A stretch of 64,000 nt of DNA, from contig JACYLU010000001.1 of the NCBI GenBank assembly GCA_015272325.1, positions 124,001 to 188,000 on the forward strand, in the 5' to 3' direction. Positions 39,101 to 45,964 of this stretch are shown here, one piece after another. The position numbers and the translations under genes were made by a program. The notes beneath the pieces are model-generated. The model searched no databases, was not told the origin of the DNA, and was given only the letters and a program-made list of their open reading frames with translations. Origin of the DNA: Synechococcales cyanobacterium C42_A2020_086 (GTDB lineage: Bacteria; Cyanobacteriota; Cyanobacteriia; Elainellales; Elainellaceae). How positions within the stretch are numbered: the stretch's first letter is position 1; the number at the start of each line of letters is the position of its first letter.

Positions 39101-41488
39101 CAAATCATCGCCTATGTTGGTCGCAATCCTGGTGGCAATAGCATGATTCACTTTGAAACCTATGCACCCGGAACTCGGCGAACCAATCGCTGGCTGAAAA
39201 ATCAGCCCCGTCCTGCGAATGTGCTGAATCCCACCCAATATCTGCTGCACCTGCAAGAACATGGCTTGGTGGGCCCTAGCAGTGGATCCGCTGTTTCCAT
39301 GCCATCTGTCTCCCCATCTACGCCTCCCGCGACGGGCGATCGCCTCCCTTCAGTCCCTACTCCGCTGCCAGTCACTCCTCCAACCAACTGGGCTAGCCTC
39401 AGTCCTGATGAACGGATGCGCTACGTGATGAATCTGTTGGTGCGGGAGTACCTATACCCTGTGAACGGTGCCGCAGGCATTGTCGGCAATTTATGGGCTG
39501 AGTCAGGTCTACTGCCCAACCGGGTCGAGGGCAGTTCGATGAACACTCCCATGACGGCTCCAGACTTTCATGGCAGAAGGGTGGAGTTTACGGCTGAGCA
39601 GGTGATGAATCGGAACCGTGCCACCCGTCAGGGTCCACGACTTCCGGGGGTTGGGCTGGCACAATGGACCACTTCATCGCGGCGGGCCGGTCTCTTCCTC
39701 CACACCTTCCAAGGACGACGTTTGGGGGCTGATATTCTTTACAACATGGATGCTCAAGTTCATTATCTGGTAACGGAGTTGCAAACCCGGTACCGACGGG
39801 TGGATAGTCTCCTGAGAAGGGCGGATGTGTCTCTGGAAGATGCCAGTGACGAAGTGCTTTACAACTATGAGGTGCCGGGTTCTATCCTAAGTGAGCCAGA
39901 TGCAACCGGCCGTCGCCGCAAGCTGCCGCGCCATCACCCAGCAGTCATGAGAGTCTTTGAGCAACGTCGGAGATATGCACGCAATGCCCTACGGGCGTAT
40001 ACCAGTTCTGCTGGTTCAACTGCTGGTCCAAGCAGTGAAACCGGTGAGATGTTGTCCGTATCGGATGAGGAGTCAGTGCTGCATCAGTGTCGTCCTGGAG
40101 AGGGTCCACCTGCCGCTGTGCCAGATCCAGAAGGCAGAGGGCTACATCCGCTTGTGTACCGTGGCACGGGTCGGTTGCGATCACGCAATCCCACCGTTGG
40201 GGATGCTCAACAGCTGCTTAATCGCTTTTTAGAACAAATTCGTAGCTCTCTAGATAGCTGTGATGTTCGTACAGCAGATGTACAACGGGTGATTAGTCAG
40301 GGCCGAGCAGCCCTCCAGCGAAGTGGGCAGGATCCCCTCATCGTGGACTGTCGTTTTGGTCCCAGCACAGAGACCGCCACCAAAATGTTTCAAGCCTGTA
40401 AAGGACTAGTGCAGGACGGCAAGATTGGACCTCTGACTTGGGCAGAGTTAGTAAAACTGCGTCCTTCTGTCCCCAGGGTTCCCCCAGTGATTCAGCCTAT
40501 CATTCTCAATCCATCCAACTTCCCTAGCAGTCGGGGGGAACCGGCACCCCGGCCCTGCTGTGTGCTACGACCGAGCATCCCTATTTTGGGAAACAATATT
40601 GTGGAGTTAGCTGATCTCAACCGTCACCTCTATGGCGACCCCACAGCCTATCCAAGGAGGGAGAAAAGCGGGCTAATTTACACCTGCAAAGGCGGTTTTG
40701 TCGATCTGGGTCATTCCCGCGATTGGGCCGATTGGACAGGCTTCTTAGCGTTTCGGGCACAAAGTATGCTAGCCGCTGGGGGAACCCTCTCCCTCAGCCC
40801 AGAAGCCACCGGGTCAAGTCGCACGGTGCAATTTATTGCCCAGGGAACTGCCCCCAGCGATCAAGTATGCATTTTGCTGGCTCAACGTATTGCCTATGAA
40901 ATGTCCATCTGGCACGAAATCATTACCTGGTTCCCTGCTTCTCACCAGCGATATTCAGCTTTTTCACCCGAAGATAACTACTCCAACCTGTTGGGTACCT
41001 ATATGGGAGCGGATGCCCTACGCAACTCCAAACCCTTTGAAGATGCAGTTGTAGATGCCATTCAAGATTGGCTGACACGGCTGAAGGCGCAGTCCAGTGT
41101 AGAAACGAGGCAAGTCTTTACAGCAGTTCAGGGACGCTGGTGGCAGAATACATTGAATCCCATAGCGGATGATGCAATTTTGCGGCGACACTTCGATGCT
41201 CTGGGTACGGTGACTCCTTGGCTGGTTCCTAGTTTTTCCCCCTGCCGTGGCGAGACCGCATTTCCTTTGGCTGTTCCTGCAACGGGTCCTGGGGGTGAAG
41301 TGCTCAGCAGTTTGTACCGTTTGGAACTAGGGGTAACCAGTGCTTTGCCAACGGCAGCCTTGGCTGTAACAGCTAGGGGCAGGACGGGCGGACCCATCAC
41401 ACCCAATGATTTTGGTAGTCTGATTGCGTTTATTCGGGCGGATGCAAAATCTCCATCCAACTTTGGTCCTCACGCCGATCAGCCCTAG
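36173..41488 (+). CDS. 1771-aa multidomain hydrolase (subtilase, NlpC-like, M23, lysozyme-like, PG-binding, DUF4056-like)
   Basis: Domains in order: subtilase S8 (about 95-590) with intact triad D112, H188 (SGTHGTH) and S512 (GTSMAAPH), oxyanion N293; a linker; an NlpC/P60-like region (about 693-785; RPGDILL, YIHIAFI) with no obvious catalytic Cys; an M23-type domain (about 865-1030) with H905-x3-D909 and the MIHFE segment (H993), where the usual second catalytic His is not obvious; a phage-tail-lysozyme-like domain (about 1075-1275; IVGNLWAESG, E1110); a peptidoglycan-binding fold (about 1330-1430; FGPSTETATKMFQ); and a DUF4056-like region (about 1455-1690; CKGGFVDLGHSRDWADW, IWHEIITWF). No signal peptide. 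Last gene of the cassette. Confidence 0.8.
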   Translation: MEPALWELNEGNADEEVGVIVRLHQPDTLPPDVRVITRFGAIATIRLPRGKIVDTRQDESIASMKAPELLTPGDEVPMDAEDFHAPSGASDNRRPLHHDDITGKGIVVGIVDWGCDFTHPNFRHADGTTRLLALWDQSAPYDAARPNRYGYGVIHSAQAINEALATDDPTATLNYFFARSDPTGSGTHGTHVLDIAAGNGRAGGPIGVAPEADLVFVHLHNRAFPAQVNLGDSVAVLEAADFILDMAQDRPVVMNFSMGRQMGPHDGSTLVEQGFDAIVTEQPGRAIVQSAGNYFDRSAHSSGQVLPGQIITIPFVVSPADITPNELEIWYPGRDVFTIAVRSPNGTRSKQTGLDDQSSIQVNGEVVCKIYHRAREPNNLDNNCRVYIEKGAPPGRWEVILTGVDVVDGRFNIWIERDATCPHCQSQFEHNYVVPLSTTGTICNGLRTIAVGAYNAHDPKRSLSRFSSSGPTRDGRRKPNLIAPGVQVLAARSGPHPFAGASDFLVRKSGTSMAAPHVTGAVALMFDLTNRVEQKLAINDTLNLLLGSTTAVEAEGDETYRIGNGMLDTDAALEATRDFLDKQLLDKPFGIPVPSEISNLPDASGRTVMNPNVHETLARETALESDWLETIESEINSQIPVQTHFNRILQRSGLQPISSLRDLFIMVARPGLISFRPQLARMFDAIAVPGGVPIRRLRPGDILLRYIPGEGYIHIAFIHSNHLLPLAQATAQGWTLETMRPGYYGVVVEAGAFPHRAEQRYARRILDAHGIVPSNQLILRVRRFPINETMDGHIQEHIPREGTDEQIPSEDIDALSGLDDDAESILIEDIYENNPPPMTPPRPPMAVPSGNPAPFAPLPPAGSYWPIITNHRQGRTVSYSADDGSIVGQAARRWLADRSGGTRYHIGIDLFANFGDPVVATEDGEIVDFRPFCCGDNKTSNSLLVAHANVVVNYGEVAPDSLRRNGLSVGSRVQAGQIIAYVGRNPGGNSMIHFETYAPGTRRTNRWLKNQPRPANVLNPTQYLLHLQEHGLVGPSSGSAVSMPSVSPSTPPATGDRLPSVPTPLPVTPPTNWASLSPDERMRYVMNLLVREYLYPVNGAAGIVGNLWAESGLLPNRVEGSSMNTPMTAPDFHGRRVEFTAEQVMNRNRATRQGPRLPGVGLAQWTTSSRRAGLFLHTFQGRRLGADILYNMDAQVHYLVTELQTRYRRVDSLLRRADVSLEDASDEVLYNYEVPGSILSEPDATGRRRKLPRHHPAVMRVFEQRRRYARNALRAYTSSAGSTAGPSSETGEMLSVSDEESVLHQCRPGEGPPAAVPDPEGRGLHPLVYRGTGRLRSRNPTVGDAQQLLNRFLEQIRSSLDSCDVRTADVQRVISQGRAALQRSGQDPLIVDCRFGPSTETATKMFQACKGLVQDGKIGPLTWAELVKLRPSVPRVPPVIQPIILNPSNFPSSRGEPAPRPCCVLRPSIPILGNNIVELADLNRHLYGDPTAYPRREKSGLIYTCKGGFVDLGHSRDWADWTGFLAFRAQSMLAAGGTLSLSPEATGSSRTVQFIAQGTAPSDQVCILLAQRIAYEMSIWHEIITWFPASHQRYSAFSPEDNYSNLLGTYMGADALRNSKPFEDAVVDAIQDWLTRLKAQSSVETRQVFTAVQGRWWQNTLNPIADDAILRRHFDALGTVTPWLVPSFSPCRGETAFPLAVPATGPGGEVLSSLYRLELGVTSALPTAALAVTARGRTGGPITPNDFGSLIAFIRADAKSPSNFGPHADQP

Positions 41489-41903
41489 TTTTGCAGCCGT
41501 TTGCGGAGGTATCAGTAGCTATGGCAATACTAGCTGTCGAGACTCTTTGGCCTTGTCTGGCAGAACTGAAATCAATCTTGATTTCTGATTTTGAGGGCGA
41601 TTCTGGCTTTGGAAGAATGCCTCCCTCATACCGCCCATTCTGCCTACCATTTTCATCAATCTGTTGAGTTAGCTCAACAAAACTTTCTTGAGTAACAAGG
41701 TTGTGGTTTATTAGGGTATGCAGAAGAGCAAGGCAAACCGATTTAAGCTCGGTATTCTCATGTTCTAGTTTTCTAAACCGTACTTCCAAGTCATTTAATC
41801 TTGTCAGTAACGAGCTTCTGAGATAACGAATCTCATCTTCATGCTTAAGTAAATCTCGTCGCTGTCTATGATCTGAATCGCATATGTAGTCAAACCAACT
41901 CAT
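41430..41903 (-). CDS. Coiled-coil hypothetical overlapping the hydrolase 3' end
   Basis: A 157-residue protein with AGAGGAAG ahead of its ATG. Residues about 15-60 form a coiled coil (EIRYLRSSLLTRLNDLEVRFRKLEHE), then TLINHNLVTQESFVELTQQIDENG. The C-terminal codons overlap the convergent 1771-residue gene by 59 bases. No domain recognised. A good ribosome site supports it; lack of a family leaves doubt. Confidence 0.55.
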   Translation of the reverse strand: MSWFDYICDSDHRQRRDLLKHEDEIRYLRSSLLTRLNDLEVRFRKLEHENTELKSVCLALLHTLINHNLVTQESFVELTQQIDENGRQNGRYEGGILPKPESPSKSEIKIDFSSARQGQRVSTASIAIATDTSANGCKTRADRREDQSWMEILHPPE

Positions 41904-42114
41904 AAACTTCCTCTAGAGATTTCAAATGATCAACATTTTAGCGATTGCAAGCTATGACAACGGATAAAGCAGTTAGAACAATCTGGTAGGACAATCTGAG
42001 CTGACTGAACGGATGAACCTGCAAATGAAAGCTGGAGTCTGTAAAGTAATTTGTGTCAGAGGTTAAATCCTAAAAGGAAGTCGATTACTGGAACTTGATT
42101 CCCAGGAGACAACC

Positions 42115-42265
42115 ATGACCATTCAACCTGAACTACTCGATGAACTGCTCAAAGCCTACACAACACCTGAAGACCTTGTAAGTGAGAGCGGGTTGCTCAA
42201 ACCACTGACCCAAGCTCTGGTGGAACACTGTTTGGAAACAGAAATGGAGGGTCATCTGGACAATT
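42115..42265 (+). pseudogene. IS256-type transposase N-terminal fragment
   Basis: The frame from 42115 begins MTIQPELLDELLKAYTTPEDL, then SGLLKPLTQALVEHCLETEMEGHL, matching the start of Mutator/IS256-family transposases. Similarity stops near codon 48, and the frame runs into the end of rsmE. The remaining transposase and both inverted repeats are missing, leaving a recombination or deletion scar. Confidence 0.75.
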
Positions 42266-43021
42266 TTAAAGGTCCTTCCCATTCCGTTGGCTTTCGATAG
42301 TGGCAGCCACCAGCGCTAGCGCCACTAGCGGAGCTGTAACTGACCGCAAAATTCGCGCCCCCAAGGATACTGGCTGATAGCCTGCCGCGACTGCCTGCTG
42401 GAGTTCCTCCTCAGTCCAGCCGCCTTCGGGTCCTATCGCCACAATTAGCGAGGATGCCGTCTCCAGAGCAGTTCGGTCGCTGAGCAGGCAGGTCAGCAAT
42501 GGGGGTGGAGTGCCGCGAGCTTCGCAAAAATAGCAGCGAGACTCGTGACTATTCCAGGTTTGTAAGGCATCCTGCCACGACTGTGGCTCCAGAATTTCGG
42601 GGATGAACTGCCGTTCGGATTGTTCTGCCGCTTCTTGAGCAATCCGCCGCCAGCGATCGAGTTTTTGGGGGCTGGGCTGCAGTAGCGTCCGTTGGCTGAG
42701 GATCGGCTGAATTGCGGTGACGCCAATTTCTGTCGCTTGCCGTACCACATCATCCATACCGGTTTTGGGCAGCGCCATCAGCAGTGTCAGGGCAATCGGC
42801 AATTCGGTTTGCAGATCAACGGCGTGCAGCAGCTCGGCAGTGGCGGGGTTGGACTGCAAGGTTGCCAGCCATGCTTGCCCCTGACCATTCATAGCGATAA
42901 ATTGCTCACCTTCTCGGAGCCGCAGTACTCGCCCTAGGTAGTGCCGCTGCGACTCGGTGAGTTGAATCTGGCTGCCCGAGCGCTGGCCATCTAGGATCGT
43001 CAGACGTTGAAGTTGAGGCAT
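42266..43021 (-). CDS. rsmE: 16S rRNA (uracil-1498 N3)-methyltransferase
   Basis: A 251-residue SPOUT methyltransferase. Segments RHYLGRVLRLREGEQF (PUA-like start), ALPKTGMDDVVRQATEIGV, QRTLLQPS, IAQEAAEQSERQFIPEI, and the knot GPEGGWTEEEL with LGARILRSVTAPLVAL at the end are diagnostic. It methylates N3 of U1498. The stop lies at the edge of the IS256 fragment, and the gene seems complete despite the adjoining insertion scar. Confidence 0.95.
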   Translation of the reverse strand: MPQLQRLTILDGQRSGSQIQLTESQRHYLGRVLRLREGEQFIAMNGQGQAWLATLQSNPATAELLHAVDLQTELPIALTLLMALPKTGMDDVVRQATEIGVTAIQPILSQRTLLQPSPQKLDRWRRIAQEAAEQSERQFIPEILEPQSWQDALQTWNSHESRCYFCEARGTPPPLLTCLLSDRTALETASSLIVAIGPEGGWTEEELQQAVAAGYQPVSLGARILRSVTAPLVALALVAATIESQRNGKDL

Positions 43022-43265
43022 AAGAAAATCTCATTAACACCATTGCCAAGATTTTGCAAGAAATATTGCGGCTTTGTAACATTAATGTTATGTTTGTTTA
43101 CATAAAGTTACAAAGGGCTGCAAAAGGAAGCGCAGAACCGAACGTCTAGATCGCACCCGTCCTGAATGATTCACTTAGGACCTCCCCCGCTTCCGACTGA
43201 ACCCTCTGATGGCTGAGACACATTTTTTCCCGAATTTTCGAGTAAGGGTTTCAAGGAGAATGACC

Positions 43266-43463
43266 ATGTTTGCACCAATCGTTGTTTTGGTTCGTCGGTG
43301 GATGGGTGAGCCTGAGTTTATCCGTCTGCGAGGGAAAGCGATCGCTCTGCATGCTCAGGTAATCACGAATTTCTGTGAGCGCTTCGGTATCGATCGTACG
43401 CAGCGGCAAAACTGGATTCGCCTTGCCCGCGACAATGGCAAGAAATTAGGGCTACTGGCATAG
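43266..43463 (+). CDS. pgr5: PGR5-like protein (cyclic electron flow)
   Basis: A 65-residue protein from the ATG at 43266, seven bases after AAGGAG; upstream in-frame codons (ATG at 43260 and 43209) are possible. FAPIVVLVRR, LRGKAIALHAQVITNFC, RQNWIRLARDNGKKLGLLA align closely with plant PROTON GRADIENT REGULATION 5 and its cyanobacterial counterparts. PGR5 affects ferredoxin-dependent cyclic electron flow around photosystem I. It is followed, 155 bases on, by the Psb35-like gene. Confidence 0.88.
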   Translation: MFAPIVVLVRRWMGEPEFIRLRGKAIALHAQVITNFCERFGIDRTQRQNWIRLARDNGKKLGLLA

Positions 43464-43618
43464 GAGGTGCAGTGTAGGCAAGGTTGTCTGAACTAAACAT
43501 GATTCTTCCTGGTTCAGCGGCTGCCCAAGGCTGGAGACGCAACGGATTTTACGACGTGGAGCCGTTCATTAGCTTATTGTTCATTGGCTTATTTCTGTTG
43601 AAGTAGGAGGTTACGACT

Positions 43619-43855
43619 ATGACTTTGACGTTTGTGATTTTGCTGTTTGTGATTGGCTGGGTCGCTGCCGCCGCTATTGGCACCCAAGCTTATTTTCTGG
43701 GCGAGCAGTCCAAGCCGATCCATGAGCGCAACTGGCGTTCGCGATCCTTCGAGAAGCTGGCAACATCTGTGACCGGCCGCGAGATCAATTACGACCGCCG
43801 TGTTCCCGGCTTCGAGACCGATGCCTATGGCAGCAGCCTGTTGCCCGATGCCTAG
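43619..43855 (+). CDS. psb35: Psb35-like photosystem II accessory protein
   Basis: A 78-residue protein with one N-terminal transmembrane helix (about residues 3-27; TFVILLFVIGWVAAAAIGTQAYF) and a charged tail with KPIHERNWRS and VTGREINYD. It matches my recollection of the cyanobacterial family represented by Synechocystis Ssl2148/Psb35, which stabilises the CP47 module and associated Hlips. The family name rests on memory. An AGGAGG site precedes the ATG, and a strong terminator lies at 44030. Confidence 0.65.
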   Translation: MTLTFVILLFVIGWVAAAAIGTQAYFLGEQSKPIHERNWRSRSFEKLATSVTGREINYDRRVPGFETDAYGSSLLPDA

Positions 43856-44029
43856 AGTGAGGGTTCGGTGCTGCCCGAAGGAGGACTGTGTTACTTCCTT
43901 AAGGTTGAGTAGCTAGAGTGCAATAGATTTGTGAAGATCCACGAATTTATATCGGAGAGATTCGGTAGAGAGCTTGGTTAAAGAGCTTGGTTATGTAGAG
44001 AGACGAGCGCAACGGATTCCTCTAGTTTT

Positions 44030-44058
44030 TGCCTCCGGGGTAACCTGGGGGCATTTTT
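44030..44058 (+). terminator. Rho-independent terminator after psb35
   Basis: The 24-base hairpin at 44030-44053 has a 10-pair stem (two wobbles) closed by a GTAA tetraloop, followed by TTTTT at 44054-44058. It ends the psb35 transcript; the convergent kinase gene stops at 44080. Confidence 0.85.
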
Positions 44059-44079
44059 GTAGCAGTTAGACCAATGCTG

Positions 44080-45567
44080 TTAGACCAAGGGCAAAAGAAT
44101 CTCAAACTCTGTGCCGCTGGCAGAGGGGTCACCCATCGGGGTCTCTGCGGCTGTCCACGAGCGGAATCGAAACTGACCGCCGTGCTTAGCGGTGACAATT
44201 TGATAGCTAACGGCTAAACTCGTCTCCTTCGATGCCCGCTTTTCCACCGAAAACGAATCGAGGATTTGCTGCTGCTTCTCGGGTGGAATGCCCGGACCAT
44301 TATCGGCAATACGCACCGAGACCCAACGCGAGGCAGCGCTCACCGAATGGCTGATGGGCTGAGTCGCCAAACGGCTCACCGAATTCGTGTCGGGATTCAG
44401 AGCTGGATCAAACCGCACAGGAGCGGGGCGAACCTGGGTGGTGATCGTAATCTGCGGTTTTAGAGCATCGGGCTGCCACGATCCCTCACGGGATGAGGGC
44501 TGCAGCGAGCGAGTAATCTCTTGCCGTACTGTTTGATTCAGTAGAGCATCGATGGCATTTGTCAGGATGTTCATAAACACCTGGTTGAGCTGCCCAGCGT
44601 AGCAGGTGATTGGCGGTAGATGACCATAATGGCGAACCACCTGAATATCGCCGGTTAAGCGACTTTTCAGCAGCAGCAAAATGCTGTCGAGGCACTCATG
44701 CAGGTCTGCGGGTTTGGGATAGACATCATCGATGTGGCAGAAGTTCTGCAAGCTGGTAACGAGTCGCTTTAGTCGTTCTGCCCCAGCGCGAATGCTGGCA
44801 ATCGTTTGTGGCAAATCCTGGCGCAGGTAGTCCAGCTCGATTTCGGTTTGCAGCGCGGCAATCTCGGTGGGTGGAGTGGGCAGATGGGTTTCGTAGGCTG
44901 CGAGGAGCTGCATCACCTGCTGCGTGTAGGTCGATAGATGCGTCAGGTTGCCCCAGATAAACCCAACTGGGTCAAGAATCTCATGGGCAACGCCGTCTAC
45001 TAATCGCCCTAGGCTGGCCATCTTTTCCGCTTGAATCATTTGCACCTGCATGCGCTCATAGCGGACCTGGGTTTCAATGCCGCGAATTTGCCAGTAGGCA
45101 ATGTTGAGTTCATGGGCATCGAGGAGGTGGTAACGCTGCATTGCACCCTGAAGCTGTACCACAATCGGTTCACCGCGTTGCTCGGGCATCCGCCGCAGGG
45201 CGAGCTGGGCAGCTACCAAAATGGAAGTGGAATCGGACAAAAGCAGTGGCGGCGTGCGGGCATAGCTATGAAGCACCGCAATCGAATGGGATAAAAACAG
45301 ATCGACTCCCTGCGGCCGCAGCAAAAACTCCAGCAACCGCTGCCGCGAAATCATGCCGAGCAACCGCCCGCGCTCTTGCAGAATGACGCCGGGAAGTTGG
45401 GGATACTGCTCAAACCGCTGGGCAACGGCTAGCCCTATGTGATGGGAGGTAACTGCAAAGTCATAGAGCGGCAAATCCGCCAGAATCGAATCTGCCTCCA
45501 ATTCTTCCTTGCCTTCAGAGCGGCGTGGATGAGGCAGTTTTGAACGAGGGCGATCCGAAGCAGGCAT
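44080..45567 (-). CDS. Sensor histidine kinase with degenerate ATP-lid
   Basis: A 495-residue protein from the ATG at 45567 (AGGAG upstream). Residues about 25-155 resemble a CBS pair (SILADLPLYDFAVTSHH, GMISRQRLLEFL). The HisKA phospho-acceptor is H195 (GRLVDGVAHEILDP); N337 sits in the N-box (NQVFMNILTNAIDAL); the G1 box is DNGPGIPPEK (422-431). The G2 box, normally GTGLGL, reads as KETSLAV (about 447-453), and the F-box is DSFSVEK. Nucleotide binding may be weak. No response regulator lies alongside. Confidence 0.85.
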   Translation of the reverse strand: MPASDRPRSKLPHPRRSEGKEELEADSILADLPLYDFAVTSHHIGLAVAQRFEQYPQLPGVILQERGRLLGMISRQRLLEFLLRPQGVDLFLSHSIAVLHSYARTPPLLLSDSTSILVAAQLALRRMPEQRGEPIVVQLQGAMQRYHLLDAHELNIAYWQIRGIETQVRYERMQVQMIQAEKMASLGRLVDGVAHEILDPVGFIWGNLTHLSTYTQQVMQLLAAYETHLPTPPTEIAALQTEIELDYLRQDLPQTIASIRAGAERLKRLVTSLQNFCHIDDVYPKPADLHECLDSILLLLKSRLTGDIQVVRHYGHLPPITCYAGQLNQVFMNILTNAIDALLNQTVRQEITRSLQPSSREGSWQPDALKPQITITTQVRPAPVRFDPALNPDTNSVSRLATQPISHSVSAASRWVSVRIADNGPGIPPEKQQQILDSFSVEKRASKETSLAVSYQIVTAKHGGQFRFRSWTAAETPMGDPSASGTEFEILLPLV

Positions 45568-45964
45568 GAGCAATCGACTCCTAACGATAGAACAACAGGG
45601 ACTCTCTCCCTAGAGTGCCCAGCCCGATTTCGCCACTGCACGTTCTGCGATACCGTTAAACGGCTGCTGCCAAATCTCCGTAGTCACCATGATGCATTGT
45701 CTACGGGAAATGGGAACTCTATAGCTCGCGAGCTGCGGTTTTGTTGCTTAGCTATTGGTTGTGGCTACCATCCGACTCCGGCTGAAAGTCTGACCAATTC
45801 CTAATCGCTACTAAATGCTCACCACCGGTTGTTTTAGTGATCACCCGTGATGCAGCGCTATTTAGCAGCCATTGTATCCGTGGCTCTGCTGTGTCGCTTC
45901 TCGTTGCCCTCGGTTCCTGCGGTGTTGCCGCTGTTCATTGTCTCTCGCACTGAATGCCTCTGCC
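45568..45964. other. Divergent intergenic region, kinase / RTX protein
   Basis: A frame beginning at the ATG at 45850 encodes a signal-peptide-like start (MQRYLAAIVSVALLCRFSL) but is one base out of register with the RTX protein; see findings. Otherwise no gene. Confidence 0.5.
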
